From positions 372,001 to 436,000 of the forward strand of contig NZ_KZ984552.1 in NCBI RefSeq assembly GCF_003574445.1: 64,000 bases of DNA, in the 5' to 3' direction. This DNA is from Streptomyces sp. YIM 130001 (lineage in GTDB: Bacteria; Actinomycetota; Actinomycetes; Streptomycetales; Streptomycetaceae). Shown here in pieces: positions 44,735-53,325 of this stretch (its first letter is position 1; every line of letters starts with the position of its first letter). Below the pieces are notes generated by a model. That model worked only from the letters and a program-made list of their open reading frames with translations. It did not search any database and was not told where the DNA came from. The translations under genes were made by a program, and so were the position numbers.

Positions 44735-46126
44735 ATGGCCCACGACAACACGACCTCGACGACAGCACAGCCCGCCAGCGCGCCGGCCATGCGTGCCTCC
44801 GATCAGTCCCCGGACCAGTCCCCGAGTGACGACGTGCGGCCGGAAGGCGCCGTCGAGCCCGTGGAGGCCACTCCCGGAACGCCGGCCACGCGCGCGTGGG
44901 TCATGCGATGCGCCGTCATCGGCATCGTCCTCGCCGCGGTGAATCTGCGGCCGGCCATCACCAGCCTCGGCGCCCTTCTGGAGGAGGTGCGCGACGGGCT
45001 CGGCATGAGCGGCAGCGTCGCGGGTCTCCTCACGTCCGTACCGCCGCTGTGCTTCGCACTCTTCGGGGTGGCCGCGCCCCGACTCGCGCGGCGGTGGGGC
45101 GCGGGGGCCGTGGTCTGCGCGGGCATGATCGCGATCGCCCTGGGCCTGGCGATCCGGCCGTTCATCGGCGGTACGCCGGGCTTCCTCGCGGCGAGCGCGC
45201 TCGCCCTCATGGGCATCGCGGTCAGCAACGTGCTGATGCCGGTCATCGTCAAGCGTTGGTTCCCGGACCGGGTCGGGACGATGACGGGCCTGTACTCGAT
45301 GGGCCTCGCCGCCGGTACGTCGCTGGCCGCAGCGGTCACCGTGCCGGTGACCGACGCACTGGGCGGCGACTGGCAGCTGGGCCTCGGCGTGTGGGCCCTG
45401 CTCGCGGCGGTCGCCGTGGTGCCCTGGCTGCCGCTGGTCAGGAACCGCGGACTCGGGGACGCGGCGGGATCGGCCGCTCCGAGGACCGGAACCACGCCGA
45501 AGAGCGGAACCCCGAAGCCCGACGCCGGCGGTGACGGGCTCCGTATCACCCGGAGCGGTACCGCCTGGGCCCTTGCCGTGTTCTTCGGCCTCCAGGCCAC
45601 AGGCGCGTACGTGACGATGGGCTGGATGCCGCAGATCTTCCGCGACGCCGGCGTTTCCGCGGGTACGGCCGGGCTCCTGCTCGCCGTCATCATGGCGATG
45701 GGTGTGCCGCTGGCGTTCGTGATCCCGCGCCTCGCCGTGGGCATGCGCAACCAGGGCCCGATCGTGCTGACCCTCGGTATCAGCGGCCTGATCGGCTACG
45801 CCGGGCTCTATCTGGCACCCGCCGGTGGCGCCTGGGTCTGGGCCCTCCTGCTCGGCCTCTCCAATTGCGCCTTCCCGCTCGCGCTGACCATGGTCGGCCT
45901 GCGGGCCGGCAGCAGCGCGGGCGTAGCCAAGCTGTCCGCCTTCGCGCAGAGCGTCGGGTATCTCCTGTCGATCCCCGGGCCGCTTCTGGTCGGCGTGCTG
46001 TACCAGCACAGCGGTGGCTGGGGGCTGCCCATCGCGCTGATGGCCGGCCTGATGGTGCCGCAGATCGTGGTGGGTATCTTCGCCGGACGCGAGGGCACCG
46101 TGGAGGCGGAAGCCGCGCGCTCCTGA
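44735..46126 (+). CDS. MFS transporter, CynX/NimT type
   Basis: 463 residues, 12 TM segments after a 55-residue hydrophilic N-terminus. CynX/NimT features: AAVNLRPAITSLGALLEEV, LLTSVPPLCFALFG, VSNVLMPVIVKRWFPDRVG and TGLYSMGLAAGTS. The family includes cyanate and nitroimidazole transporters; the substrate here is unknown. ATGs at 44723 and 44726 are in frame but sit on the -10 element; 44735 is preferred. Control by the divergent GntR protein is likely. Confidence 0.87.
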   Translation: MAHDNTTSTTAQPASAPAMRASDQSPDQSPSDDVRPEGAVEPVEATPGTPATRAWVMRCAVIGIVLAAVNLRPAITSLGALLEEVRDGLGMSGSVAGLLTSVPPLCFALFGVAAPRLARRWGAGAVVCAGMIAIALGLAIRPFIGGTPGFLAASALALMGIAVSNVLMPVIVKRWFPDRVGTMTGLYSMGLAAGTSLAAAVTVPVTDALGGDWQLGLGVWALLAAVAVVPWLPLVRNRGLGDAAGSAAPRTGTTPKSGTPKPDAGGDGLRITRSGTAWALAVFFGLQATGAYVTMGWMPQIFRDAGVSAGTAGLLLAVIMAMGVPLAFVIPRLAVGMRNQGPIVLTLGISGLIGYAGLYLAPAGGAWVWALLLGLSNCAFPLALTMVGLRAGSSAGVAKLSAFAQSVGYLLSIPGPLLVGVLYQHSGGWGLPIALMAGLMVPQIVVGIFAGREGTVEAEAARS

Positions 46127-46175
46127 CGGTCACCCCGGCAGGGGCCGGGCGGGCCACGGGTGCGAGACTTGCCGC

Positions 46176-46292
46176 ATGCCCGTGCTCGAACCGAATCCGC
46201 CGAACGGCCAGAAGAAGCTTCTCCTCGTGCTCGGGGCGATGCTGGCCATCACCGTGGTGATCGGCGTGATCGCCTCGATCGCTTCGCCCTGA
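46176..46292 (+). CDS. SGM_5486-type small transporter-associated protein
   Basis: 38 residues: a polar start (MPVLEPNPPNGQKKL) and one TM helix (LLVLGAMLAITVVIGVIASIA). It matches the short Streptomyces proteins I know as the SGM_5486 family, found behind such MFS genes. The gap to the transporter stop is 49 nt. Too short for automated ORF calls; function unknown. Confidence 0.72.
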   Translation: MPVLEPNPPNGQKKLLLVLGAMLAITVVIGVIASIASP

Positions 46293-46542
46293 CCGCTCGA
46301 TCGCCGTGTCCTGCTGTTCCTCGGCGATATCCGGCCGCGCGGATCACGTGCACAGCCGCCGGTCGCCCTGCGCCGACCGCTCGACTCCCGGGCGAGGGTG
46401 GGGCTAACCCCCGTGTCCCCTAGGGGGCGGGTCTCAGGGTTTTCTGGGTGGATCACCGGATGGGCCGGGCGCCCCTGGTTCCGTAGGTTCGAGTCGTGCC
46501 GCGAGGACGCGGCGCACCGCACTCGAAGTCCGCGGAGGCGAC

Positions 46543-46758
46543 ATGTCGGCCCACACGCGCACCAGGCCCACAGCACCGGCCAAGGGCAGTGTCGAGGTCA
46601 CCCTGCCGTGGTGGGCCATCGCCCTGCCGGCGATCGCCTTCGGCGCGCTCCTGCTCCTGATCCTCAATCCGGCGGACGCACACGCGGCAGGCACCGATCC
46701 GTCCGTCGTCGAGTTCTTCGACCGGGTACGCGAGTCGGCGTTTCACGTCCTGCCCTGA
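46543..46758 (+). CDS. Small single-TM membrane protein
   Basis: 71 residues: a basic/Thr-rich N-terminus, one long hydrophobic helix (LPWWAIALPAIAFGALLLLIL) and a polar outer tail (DPSVVEFFDRVRESAFHVLP). ATG with GGAGG upstream (CGCGGAGGCGAC). No recognised family. Confidence 0.7.
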   Translation: MSAHTRTRPTAPAKGSVEVTLPWWAIALPAIAFGALLLLILNPADAHAAGTDPSVVEFFDRVRESAFHVLP

Positions 46759-46833
46759 CCTCCGGTCACCCGTGCAGGCGGACCCCGCCAACTCCCGGCG
46801 CCCCGAGGCACGTTTCGTGCGAAGCTGGGACGC

Positions 46834-47352
46834 ATGAGCGTCGATTCACCCCGCAGGATTGTCCTCCTCCGGCATGCGAAAGCCGACTGGCCCGAGGTGT
46901 CCGACCACGAGCGGCCGCTGGCCGAGCGGGGGCGCAAGGACGCCCCTGTCGTCGGCCGGAGACTGGCCGATGCCGGTATCTCGTTCGATCTCGCCGTGTG
47001 TTCCACCGCGGCAAGGACCCGGGAGACCTGGAAGCTCGCCGTACAGGAGCTTCCGCACCGCCCGAAGACCGTCTACGAGGAGCGGATCTACGAGGCCTCG
47101 CCCGGCGAGCTGATCGCCGTGCTCAACGAGCTCCCCGACGAGGCCGCCGACGTCCTTCTCATCGGCCACAACCCCGGCGTGCAGGGGCTGGCCGACGTAC
47201 TCGCCGGATCGTCCGAGTCGGACGCCGCGGAGCGTATGTCCCGACGCGGCTTCCCCACCTCGGCCCTCGCCATGCTCGCGTTCAACGGCTCCTGGAAGAC
47301 CCTCGAGCCGGGTGCCGCCACACTCTTCGACTACTGGGCACCGCACGAGTGA
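46834..47352 (+). CDS. SixA-like phosphohistidine phosphatase
   Basis: 172 residues of the histidine phosphatase superfamily: catalytic LLRHAKADWP, VCSTAARTRETW, the acid region YEASPGELIAVLNE and second histidine LLIGHNPGVQGLA. Like SixA it lacks extra domains; substrate may be a phosphohistidine protein or a small phosphate ester. It shares a 20-bp terminator with the convergent serB. Confidence 0.88.
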   Translation: MSVDSPRRIVLLRHAKADWPEVSDHERPLAERGRKDAPVVGRRLADAGISFDLAVCSTAARTRETWKLAVQELPHRPKTVYEERIYEASPGELIAVLNELPDEAADVLLIGHNPGVQGLADVLAGSSESDAAERMSRRGFPTSALAMLAFNGSWKTLEPGAATLFDYWAPHE

Positions 47353-47361
47353 CGCATCCGT

Positions 47362-47406
47362 ACGAGACGGGGCCCGGGACCGCGGAGGTCCCGGGCCCCG
47401 TCTCGT
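47362..47406. terminator. Bidirectional terminator between sixA-like gene and serB
   Basis: A 20-bp perfect stem (arms 47362-47381 and 47387-47406; sequence starts ACGAGACGGGGCCC) with a 5-nt loop lies exactly between the two convergent genes. Confidence 0.88.
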
Positions 47407-47422
47407 GGCCGGCGCGGTGAGT

Positions 47423-48637
47423 TCAGCCGTCCACGGCGTCGGCCGCCTCGACCTCTTCACGGGTGAGGCCGAGCAGGTACAGGACGGTGTCGATGAACGG
47501 GACGTTCACCGCGGTGTGCGCGGCCTCGCGCACCACCGGCTTGGCGTTGAAGGCGACCCCGAGGCCGGCCGCGTTGAGCATGTCGAGGTCGTTGGCCCCG
47601 TCGCCGATCGCCACGGTCTGGGCGAGCGGTACTCCGGCCTCCGCGGCGAAGCGGCGCAGCAACCGGGCCTTGCCGGGCCGGTCCACGATCTCGCCGACCA
47701 CGCGGCCGGTGAGCTTGCCGTCGACGATCTCCAGGGTGTTCGCCTGGGCGAAGTCCAGGCCGAGGCGTTCCTTGAGATCGTCGGTGACCTGGGTGAAGCC
47801 GCCCGAGACGACACCGACTTGATAGCCGAGCCGCTTCAGCGTACGGACCAGGGTGCGCGCGCCGGGCGTCAGCCGGACCTCGGCGCGGACCTTGTCGACC
47901 ACGGACGCGTCGAGACCGGCGAGCAGGGCCACCCGGGCGTGCAGGGACTGCTCGAAGTCCAGCTCGCCGCGCATCGCCGCGTCCGTCACCTCGGCGACCT
48001 TGTCCTCGCAGCCGGCGTGGGCGGCGAAGAGCTCGATCACCTCGTCCTGGATCAAGGTCGAGTCGACGTCCATCACCACCAGGCGCTGTGCCCGGCGCTG
48101 CAGACCCGCGGAAACCACGGCCACATCCACGCCGAGCGCCGCCGCCTCCGTGGCAAGGGCGGTGCGCAGCGGCTCCGTGTCCGATCCCGAGACCGCGAAC
48201 TCGACTGCTGTGACGGGGTACTTGGCCAGGCGGAAGATCCGGTCGATGTTGGCGCCGGTGGAGGTGATCCGCGCGGCGATCGCGGCCGTCGACTCCGCGG
48301 TCAGCGGGTGACCCAGCACGGTGATGTGCGAACGGCCTTGTCCGCGCGGCCGGTTGTCACCCGTGCCGGAGAGGATCTCGGCCTGCAGCTTCAGGGATTC
48401 GGCCCAGCTGTGCACGGTGGCCCGCAACTCGCCCTCGGTCCCTGCGGACGGTTCCGTCACCAGGGCGCACAGGACGATACGGCCACGGGTGACGACCTGC
48501 TCGAGGTCGACGACATCGACGGCGAAGGCGGCGAGGGTGTCGAAAAGCCCGGCGGTGATCCCCGGCCGGTCCTTGCCGAAGATCTTGACGAGCAGGGTCG
48601 GGGCTTCAGCGGTCTTGGCTGGCTGCGATGCGCTCAT
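47423..48637 (-). CDS. serB: Phosphoserine phosphatase
   Basis: 404 residues. Two N-terminal ACT-like segments (LLVKIFGKDRPGITAGLFDT and ITVLGHPLTAESTAAIAARI) are followed by the HAD domain: motif I VVMDVDSTLIQDE, motif II VVSGGFTQV, and motif III-IV GKARLL...AIGDGANDLDML. Last step of serine synthesis. ATG 48637 starts the family-like MSASQPAK; the frame stays open far upstream, without coding character. Confidence 0.94.
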   Translation of the reverse strand: MSASQPAKTAEAPTLLVKIFGKDRPGITAGLFDTLAAFAVDVVDLEQVVTRGRIVLCALVTEPSAGTEGELRATVHSWAESLKLQAEILSGTGDNRPRGQGRSHITVLGHPLTAESTAAIAARITSTGANIDRIFRLAKYPVTAVEFAVSGSDTEPLRTALATEAAALGVDVAVVSAGLQRRAQRLVVMDVDSTLIQDEVIELFAAHAGCEDKVAEVTDAAMRGELDFEQSLHARVALLAGLDASVVDKVRAEVRLTPGARTLVRTLKRLGYQVGVVSGGFTQVTDDLKERLGLDFAQANTLEIVDGKLTGRVVGEIVDRPGKARLLRRFAAEAGVPLAQTVAIGDGANDLDMLNAAGLGVAFNAKPVVREAAHTAVNVPFIDTVLYLLGLTREEVEAADAVDG

Positions 48638-49561
48638 GGTGCCCACACCGTATCGGGAGCCTCGGGGGAGCGGAGGGGCTGTCCCGGGGTACGGACAGGA
48701 GGTGAGCGCCTTGCTCCCGAGGGGGAGGCGGCCGCCTGAGTGTCGGCGGGCCGCCGGCCGGACCGACCGCGGTGCGCGGTGATCGCCGAGACCGTCCGGG
48801 AGCCGGTCCGAACTGCCGTCCGGAAGGCCTCCGCCGGACGGCAGTTCGTCGAGTCCCTGCCTGTCACCGTCAATCGTGATGATGTCGTGACCGGCCCAGG
48901 TGGTGCGGGCGGTCGCGCCGGAACGGAGATCGGCGGCGACGCCCGCCCGGCCGGCCGGTTCGCCGGGACAAATCACCGCCCCGGCGGCGCGAGGTCGTCG
49001 CGGCAATCCGGTCGTGAGCAACAGCGCATGGTCGAGGCCGAATCCGACCGATGCGGCGTTCCACCCCCGTCGCCCCCGCGACCCCTGGACGCCAAATGCC
49101 GACACGTCACCGAACGGTGGGACGGAACCACTCCCTCCGAGCGCCGCCGCGGCCGCTGTCATGGGGCCCCGGCCCGCCGTCGAGCCCGTGCGGACCGACC
49201 GTCGTGGAGCCTCCTCGCAGCCTGGATCCCAGCTCATGGATGCGCTGGCGCCCCGCGCCTCGCCCTTCCACGGCACGATTTGGCCAGGGGTGTTCGACTC
49301 CGTGGCCGTGCTGTGCCACGGCTGTTACCGGAAGCCTTGATCTGTGCCGCATTGTCCCGTTCGATCCTGTCTGAAATGGATCACGGATCTTGTTGTCTTT
49401 GCGGATGATTTATGAGCCGCCAACGGCCGTGTGACGAGGGGCCGTACACACTCTTCTCGCAAGGCCCGACTTTCGGTCGGGGGGCTGAGCCTGAAATAGT
49501 TCCCCACGATGTTCGACATCCCTAGACTCCCCATGGCGGGGGCAAATCGGGGGACAACGTA
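48638..49561. other. 924-bp stretch with no convincing gene
   Basis: Several frames are open because of the GC content, but none has a plausible start, RBS, third-position pattern or recognisable protein. It contains one clear hairpin (48810-48847). Towards 49320-49520 the DNA becomes AT-richer (TTGTTGTC, GATGATTTATGAG, CTGAAATAGTTCC), consistent with a long promoter region or leader for the FHA-ABC gene. It may also hold an unrecognised small RNA or a decayed gene. Confidence 0.5.
48810..48847. terminator. Hairpin inside the serB upstream gap
   Basis: GAACTGCCGTCCGG (48810-48823) is perfectly inverted at 48834-48847 with a 10-nt loop. It lies about 170 bp before serB and far from any other gene end. 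A terminator of an unidentified transcript is one explanation. Confidence 0.5.
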
Positions 49562-52180
49562 GTGGGGCATGGAGTGCCGGAACTCGTACTGGAATTGAAC
49601 GGCAGGACCTGGACGCTCGATCCGTCCCGGTCCTACAGCCTCGGGCGTGATCCCGGGGGCGACATGATGATCGACGACGCACGGGTGTCGTGGCGGCACG
49701 CCACGATCAGCTGGGGCGGCCGTAGTTGGGTCATCGAGGACCACGGCAGCACCAACGGCACGTTCGTGCAGGGGCAGCGCATCCATCAGATGGAGATCGG
49801 CGCCGGCACCACCGTGCACCTGGGCAACGCGACCGACGGTCCGCGGGTCCAGCTGTCCGGCGCCGGTGCCGCGGCGGCCGCTCCGCAGCAGCAGGCCCAG
49901 CAGGCTCCTCAGCAGGCGGCACCGCAGCAGTACGCCCAGCAGCAACCCCAGCAGCCCGCGTACCAGGCCCAGCAGCAGTCCGCCGCTCCCCAGCAGGCCG
50001 GCTGGGCGGGCCAGCAGCCGCCGCAGCAGCAGCCCCCTCAGCAGGGCTGGCAGCAGGGGTACCAGGGACAGCAGGGCCAGCCGCCCCAGCAGGGACAGCA
50101 CGCCCAGGTGCCGCCGCAGCAGCGGCCCGCCGCCCCGGCGTCCGGCGGTGCCGCGGGGGCCCCGCCGGCTCGCGGTGACCGCAGCCCCACCACGTTCCAC
50201 CAGCTGGCGCTCGGCCGTGTGATGCGGATCGGTCGTGCCCTGGAGAACGAGCTGGTCGTCTCCGACCTGCAGGTCTCCCGGAACCACGCCGAGTTCCACG
50301 CCACTCCCGACGGCCGCTTCGAGATCCACGACCTCGGGTCCCACAACGGCACCTACGTCAACGGCATCGCGATGCCCAAGTCGAGCACCGCGGTGCTCGG
50401 TCCGAACGACATCGTGGGTGTCGGCCACTCGACCTTCCGGCTGGTCGACGGCCGGCTCGAGGAGTTCGTCGACACTGGTGAGGTCTCGTTCTCCGCGCGG
50501 CACCTCACGGTGACGGTCGACGGCGGCAAGCAGATCCTCAGGGATGTCTCGTTCGGCGTTCCGGAGAAGTCGCTGATCGCCGTCATCGGCCCGTCCGGTT
50601 CCGGAAAGTCCACCCTCCTCAAGGCGTTGACCGGCTACCGCCCGGCCGACCAGGGTGACGTCCTCTACGACAACCGGAACCTCTACAAGCAGTTCGCCGA
50701 GCTGCGTCAGCGCATCGGTCTGGTCCCGCAGGACGACATCCTGCACAAGGAGCTGACCGTCAAGAAGGCCCTCAAGTACGCCGCGAAGCTCCGCTTCCCC
50801 GGTGACACCGCGGAGGCCGAACGCGAGGCCCGGATCGGCGAGGTGCTGGGCGAGCTCAAGCTCGACATCCACAAGGAGAAGAAGGTCAGCTCGCTCTCCG
50901 GTGGCCAGCGCAAGCGCGTGTCGGTCGCCCTCGAGCTGCTGACCAAGCCGTCGCTGATCTTCCTCGACGAGCCGACCTCCGGCCTGGACCCGGGCATGGA
51001 CCGCGACGTCATGCAGCTCCTTCGCGGCCTCGCCGACGACGGCCGCACGGTCCTCGTGGTGACGCACTCGGTGGCCGAGCTGGCGATCTGCGACAAGCTC
51101 CTGGTGATGGCTCCCGGCGGCTCGGTCGCCTACTTCGGCCCGCCCGAGGAGGCGCTCAACTTCTTCGGCTACAGCACCTGGGCCGATGTGTTCTCGGCGT
51201 TCGAGAACTACCGCGACTACGACTGGGCGGGCCGTTGGAAGGGCTCGCAGCACTACCAGATGTACGCCGCGGACATCGACGCCGTCGCTCCGCAGTCGGT
51301 GCACATGCCGCCGGCCCAGCAGATGCGGCCACCCAAACCCCAGAGCTGGGGCTCGCAGCTCGTGACGCTGATCCGCCGCTATATGTCGGTGATCGTCTCG
51401 GACCGCGGCTTCCTGGCCCTGACGGTGATCCTGCCCGCTGTGCTCGGCACGGTGTCCACCCTGATCAGCGCCGATTTCGGCCTCAACCCCGGCCCCAAGG
51501 GGCCGAACGGCAACGCGTCGACGATCCTCCTGATCCTCGCCGTGGGCGCCTGTTTCGCCGGGTCGGCCAACTCCGTACGAGAGTTGATCAAGGAACGCGT
51601 CATCTACGAACGAGAACGGGCCACCGGCCTGTCCCGTTCCGCCTATCTGATGTCGAAGGTGATCGTCCTCGGACTGATCACCCTGGCGCAGGGCGGCATC
51701 ATCGGCGCCATCGGCTTCGGTGTGCGCGAGGTGCCGGACGAGGGCCTGCTGCTCGGCTCGATGGTCAAGCTGGAGCTGACCCTGCCGATCATGGCGCTCG
51801 GCTTCACCTCGATGATGTTCGGCCTGATCATCTCGTCGCTGGTGAAGACGGCCGAGAAGACGATGCCGCTGCTCGTCATGTTCGCGATCATCCAGGTCGT
51901 GTTCACGGGCTGCCTGTTCACCCTGAACGGCTCGGTCGGCGTCAACGAGTTCTCGTACCTGATGCCGTCCCGCTGGGCGGTGGCCGCGGCCGGCACGACC
52001 ACGGATCTGAACGTTCTCTTCCCGAACCAGGACGACCCGACCAAGACCGATCCCCTGTGGGACCACGACCTGGCCACCTGGGTGCTCGACATGGGTGCCC
52101 TGATCGCGCTCGGGGTGGTCTGCGGCTTCATCGTGGCGCGACTGCTGCGCCGTCACGAGCCCGAGGTGATGCGCAAGTAG
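49562..52180 (+). CDS. FHA-domain ABC transporter (ATPase-permease fusion)
   Basis: 872 residues. FHA1 (about 1-95: SLGRDPGGDMMI, DHGSTNGTF), a Gln/Pro/Ala-rich linker (about 100-205), FHA2 (about 215-300: RIGRALENELVVSDLQVSRN, DLGSHNGTYVNG), an ABC ATPase (GPSGSGKSTLLKAL, LSGGQRKRVSVALELL, FLDEPTSGLDPG) and a C-terminal ABC2-type membrane domain with six TM segments. FHA domains bind phosphothreonine, so a Ser/Thr kinase probably controls it; the cargo is unknown. GTG at 49562 with GGGGGAC 8 nt upstream; GTG 49574 is an alternative. Confidence 0.9.
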   Translation: MGHGVPELVLELNGRTWTLDPSRSYSLGRDPGGDMMIDDARVSWRHATISWGGRSWVIEDHGSTNGTFVQGQRIHQMEIGAGTTVHLGNATDGPRVQLSGAGAAAAAPQQQAQQAPQQAAPQQYAQQQPQQPAYQAQQQSAAPQQAGWAGQQPPQQQPPQQGWQQGYQGQQGQPPQQGQHAQVPPQQRPAAPASGGAAGAPPARGDRSPTTFHQLALGRVMRIGRALENELVVSDLQVSRNHAEFHATPDGRFEIHDLGSHNGTYVNGIAMPKSSTAVLGPNDIVGVGHSTFRLVDGRLEEFVDTGEVSFSARHLTVTVDGGKQILRDVSFGVPEKSLIAVIGPSGSGKSTLLKALTGYRPADQGDVLYDNRNLYKQFAELRQRIGLVPQDDILHKELTVKKALKYAAKLRFPGDTAEAEREARIGEVLGELKLDIHKEKKVSSLSGGQRKRVSVALELLTKPSLIFLDEPTSGLDPGMDRDVMQLLRGLADDGRTVLVVTHSVAELAICDKLLVMAPGGSVAYFGPPEEALNFFGYSTWADVFSAFENYRDYDWAGRWKGSQHYQMYAADIDAVAPQSVHMPPAQQMRPPKPQSWGSQLVTLIRRYMSVIVSDRGFLALTVILPAVLGTVSTLISADFGLNPGPKGPNGNASTILLILAVGACFAGSANSVRELIKERVIYERERATGLSRSAYLMSKVIVLGLITLAQGGIIGAIGFGVREVPDEGLLLGSMVKLELTLPIMALGFTSMMFGLIISSLVKTAEKTMPLLVMFAIIQVVFTGCLFTLNGSVGVNEFSYLMPSRWAVAAAGTTTDLNVLFPNQDDPTKTDPLWDHDLATWVLDMGALIALGVVCGFIVARLLRRHEPEVMRK

Positions 52181-52191
52181 CACCATGTACG

Positions 52192-52235
52192 ACGCCGAAG
52201 GGCGGTACCCCACGTGGGGTACCGCCCTTCGGCGT
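52192..52235. terminator. 44-bp palindromic terminator
   Basis: A perfect 22-bp inverted repeat without spacer (left arm begins ACGCCGAAGGGCGGTACC) lies 12 nt after the FHA-ABC stop. The SLT gene converges from the other side, so it can work in both directions. Confidence 0.85.
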
Positions 52236-52271
52236 TCGGCCTGCCTTCGAAGAGGACCGCGGTGGTGCGAC

Positions 52272-52997
52272 TCAGTACGCGCTGTCGACGTTGTCGATCG
52301 AGCCGTAACGGTCGGCCGCGTAGTTCGCGGCGGCCGTGATGTTCGCGACCGGGTTGTACTGGTCCTTCGGGGTGCCGGCGACGTGGTACGAGTCGAAGGT
52401 CGGCTTGATGACCTGGAGCAGACCCTTCGAGGGGATCCCGTTCTGGGCGTTGATGTCCCAGTTGTTGATGGCCAGCGGGTTACCGCTGGACTCCCGCATG
52501 ATGTTGCGGTGCAGGCCCTCGTACGAGCCGGGGATGCCCTTGTCCTTCATGATGTCGAGGGACTGGCGGATCCAGCCGTCCAGGTTGTTGGCGTAGGCGG
52601 GCTTGCGGGCGGCGGCACGGCTCGCGGCGGCCTTGGCCTCGCGGTCCTTGACGGCCTTGGCCTTGGCGTCCGCCTCGGCCTTCGCCTTGGCCTGAGCGGC
52701 GGCCTTGGCCTTCGCGTCGGCGACCTTCTTGAGTTCGGCGGCCTTCGCGTTCTTGGCCTGCTCGATGGTCGACGTCTGCTGCTTGGCCAGGCTGTCCTGG
52801 ATGTGGTTCGAGTTGATGTGCCACGCCACCGGGGCCGCCTCGGAAGCCGCCGCGGCTTCGGTGGTGGTGGTCGACTCCGAGTTGCCCGGCACGAAGGAGA
52901 ACGCGAGGGCAGCGGCGCCGAGCGTGGCGACACCGGAGATCGAGATCTTCTGGATCTTGGTCAGGGAACTATGACCAGGGAAAGTGCGCTTGGACAT
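52272..52997 (-). CDS. Secreted SLT-domain lytic transglycosylase
   Basis: 241 residues. Signal-like N-terminus (KISISGVATLGAAALAFSFV), then a Lys/Ala-rich helical region (about residues 75-140, e.g. KAKAAAQAKAKAEADAKAKA), then the goose-lysozyme/SLT-type domain with catalytic Glu in IMRESSGNP, LLQVIKPTFDSYHVAG and ITAAANYAADRYGS. It cleaves peptidoglycan in development or growth. ATG 52997 has an AGAGGT site. A foldable leader precedes it. Confidence 0.88.
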   Translation of the reverse strand: MSKRTFPGHSSLTKIQKISISGVATLGAAALAFSFVPGNSESTTTTEAAAASEAAPVAWHINSNHIQDSLAKQQTSTIEQAKNAKAAELKKVADAKAKAAAQAKAKAEADAKAKAVKDREAKAAASRAAARKPAYANNLDGWIRQSLDIMKDKGIPGSYEGLHRNIMRESSGNPLAINNWDINAQNGIPSKGLLQVIKPTFDSYHVAGTPKDQYNPVANITAAANYAADRYGSIDNVDSAY

Positions 52998-53025
52998 GCG
53001 AATGGGACCTCTTCGAATAGCGGAG

Positions 53026-53095
53026 GTCGCTCTTGGGTCCGGTGGACAGGTACTCCGGCACAAACGCTGCGGTGAAGACCGCTGCGCCGAGCGAC
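53026..53095 (-). ncRNA. Structured leader element upstream of the SLT gene
   Basis: On the minus strand GTCGCTC (53095-53089) can pair with GAGCGAC (53032-53026). Inside it, GCGGT-CTTC-ACCGC (53069-53082) forms a hairpin and CCGG...CCGG can form another, giving a three-way junction 29 nt before the start codon. Streptomyces cell-wall hydrolase genes are often controlled by c-di-AMP (ydaO) riboswitches, but I do not see that motif's conserved blocks. So this is an unassigned candidate. Confidence 0.4.
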
Positions 53096-53325
53096 GGATG
53101 CAATTCTTAGCGGCCGCAAAATCGCGTGGCAAAGGTGTGACGTACGAAGCCGCCTAGTGGGAGGGGGTCCGTTGTGGGCGATTTTTGCTGACATTCCCCC
53201 GGTGTGACGTCTCCTTTGTCCGCACTAGGGAACTTCGTAGGTGACGTGAGTCCTATGCCCGGGCTCACACCGCCACGGGTGCTCGCCTACGCAAGGTTGC
53301 CAAAGCAACTCGATGCGTCACTGAA

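Noticed and set aside
46470..46520. Possible tRNA T-arm (GGTTCGAGTC near 46485)
   Set aside because: The flanking bases do not form a 5-bp T stem, and no acceptor, D or anticodon arm can be drawn around it.
49325..52213. 962-residue minus-strand open frame opposite the FHA-ABC gene
   Set aside because: It mirrors the plus-strand gene, whose product has two FHA domains, a full ABC ATPase and TM segments. The minus frame has only low-complexity Arg/Asp/His-rich sequence, a typical GC-rich shadow.
52961..53194. 77-codon minus-strand ORF starting in the SLT leader
   Set aside because: It overlaps the SLT start in another frame and has no coding character. The region is better explained as a leader.
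53026..53325. Assignment of the SLT leader as a ydaO c-di-AMP riboswitch
   Set aside because: The conserved GGGGGA, GGGGUGAA and CCGAACCCGUCAGCUAACC-type blocks were not found on either strand.
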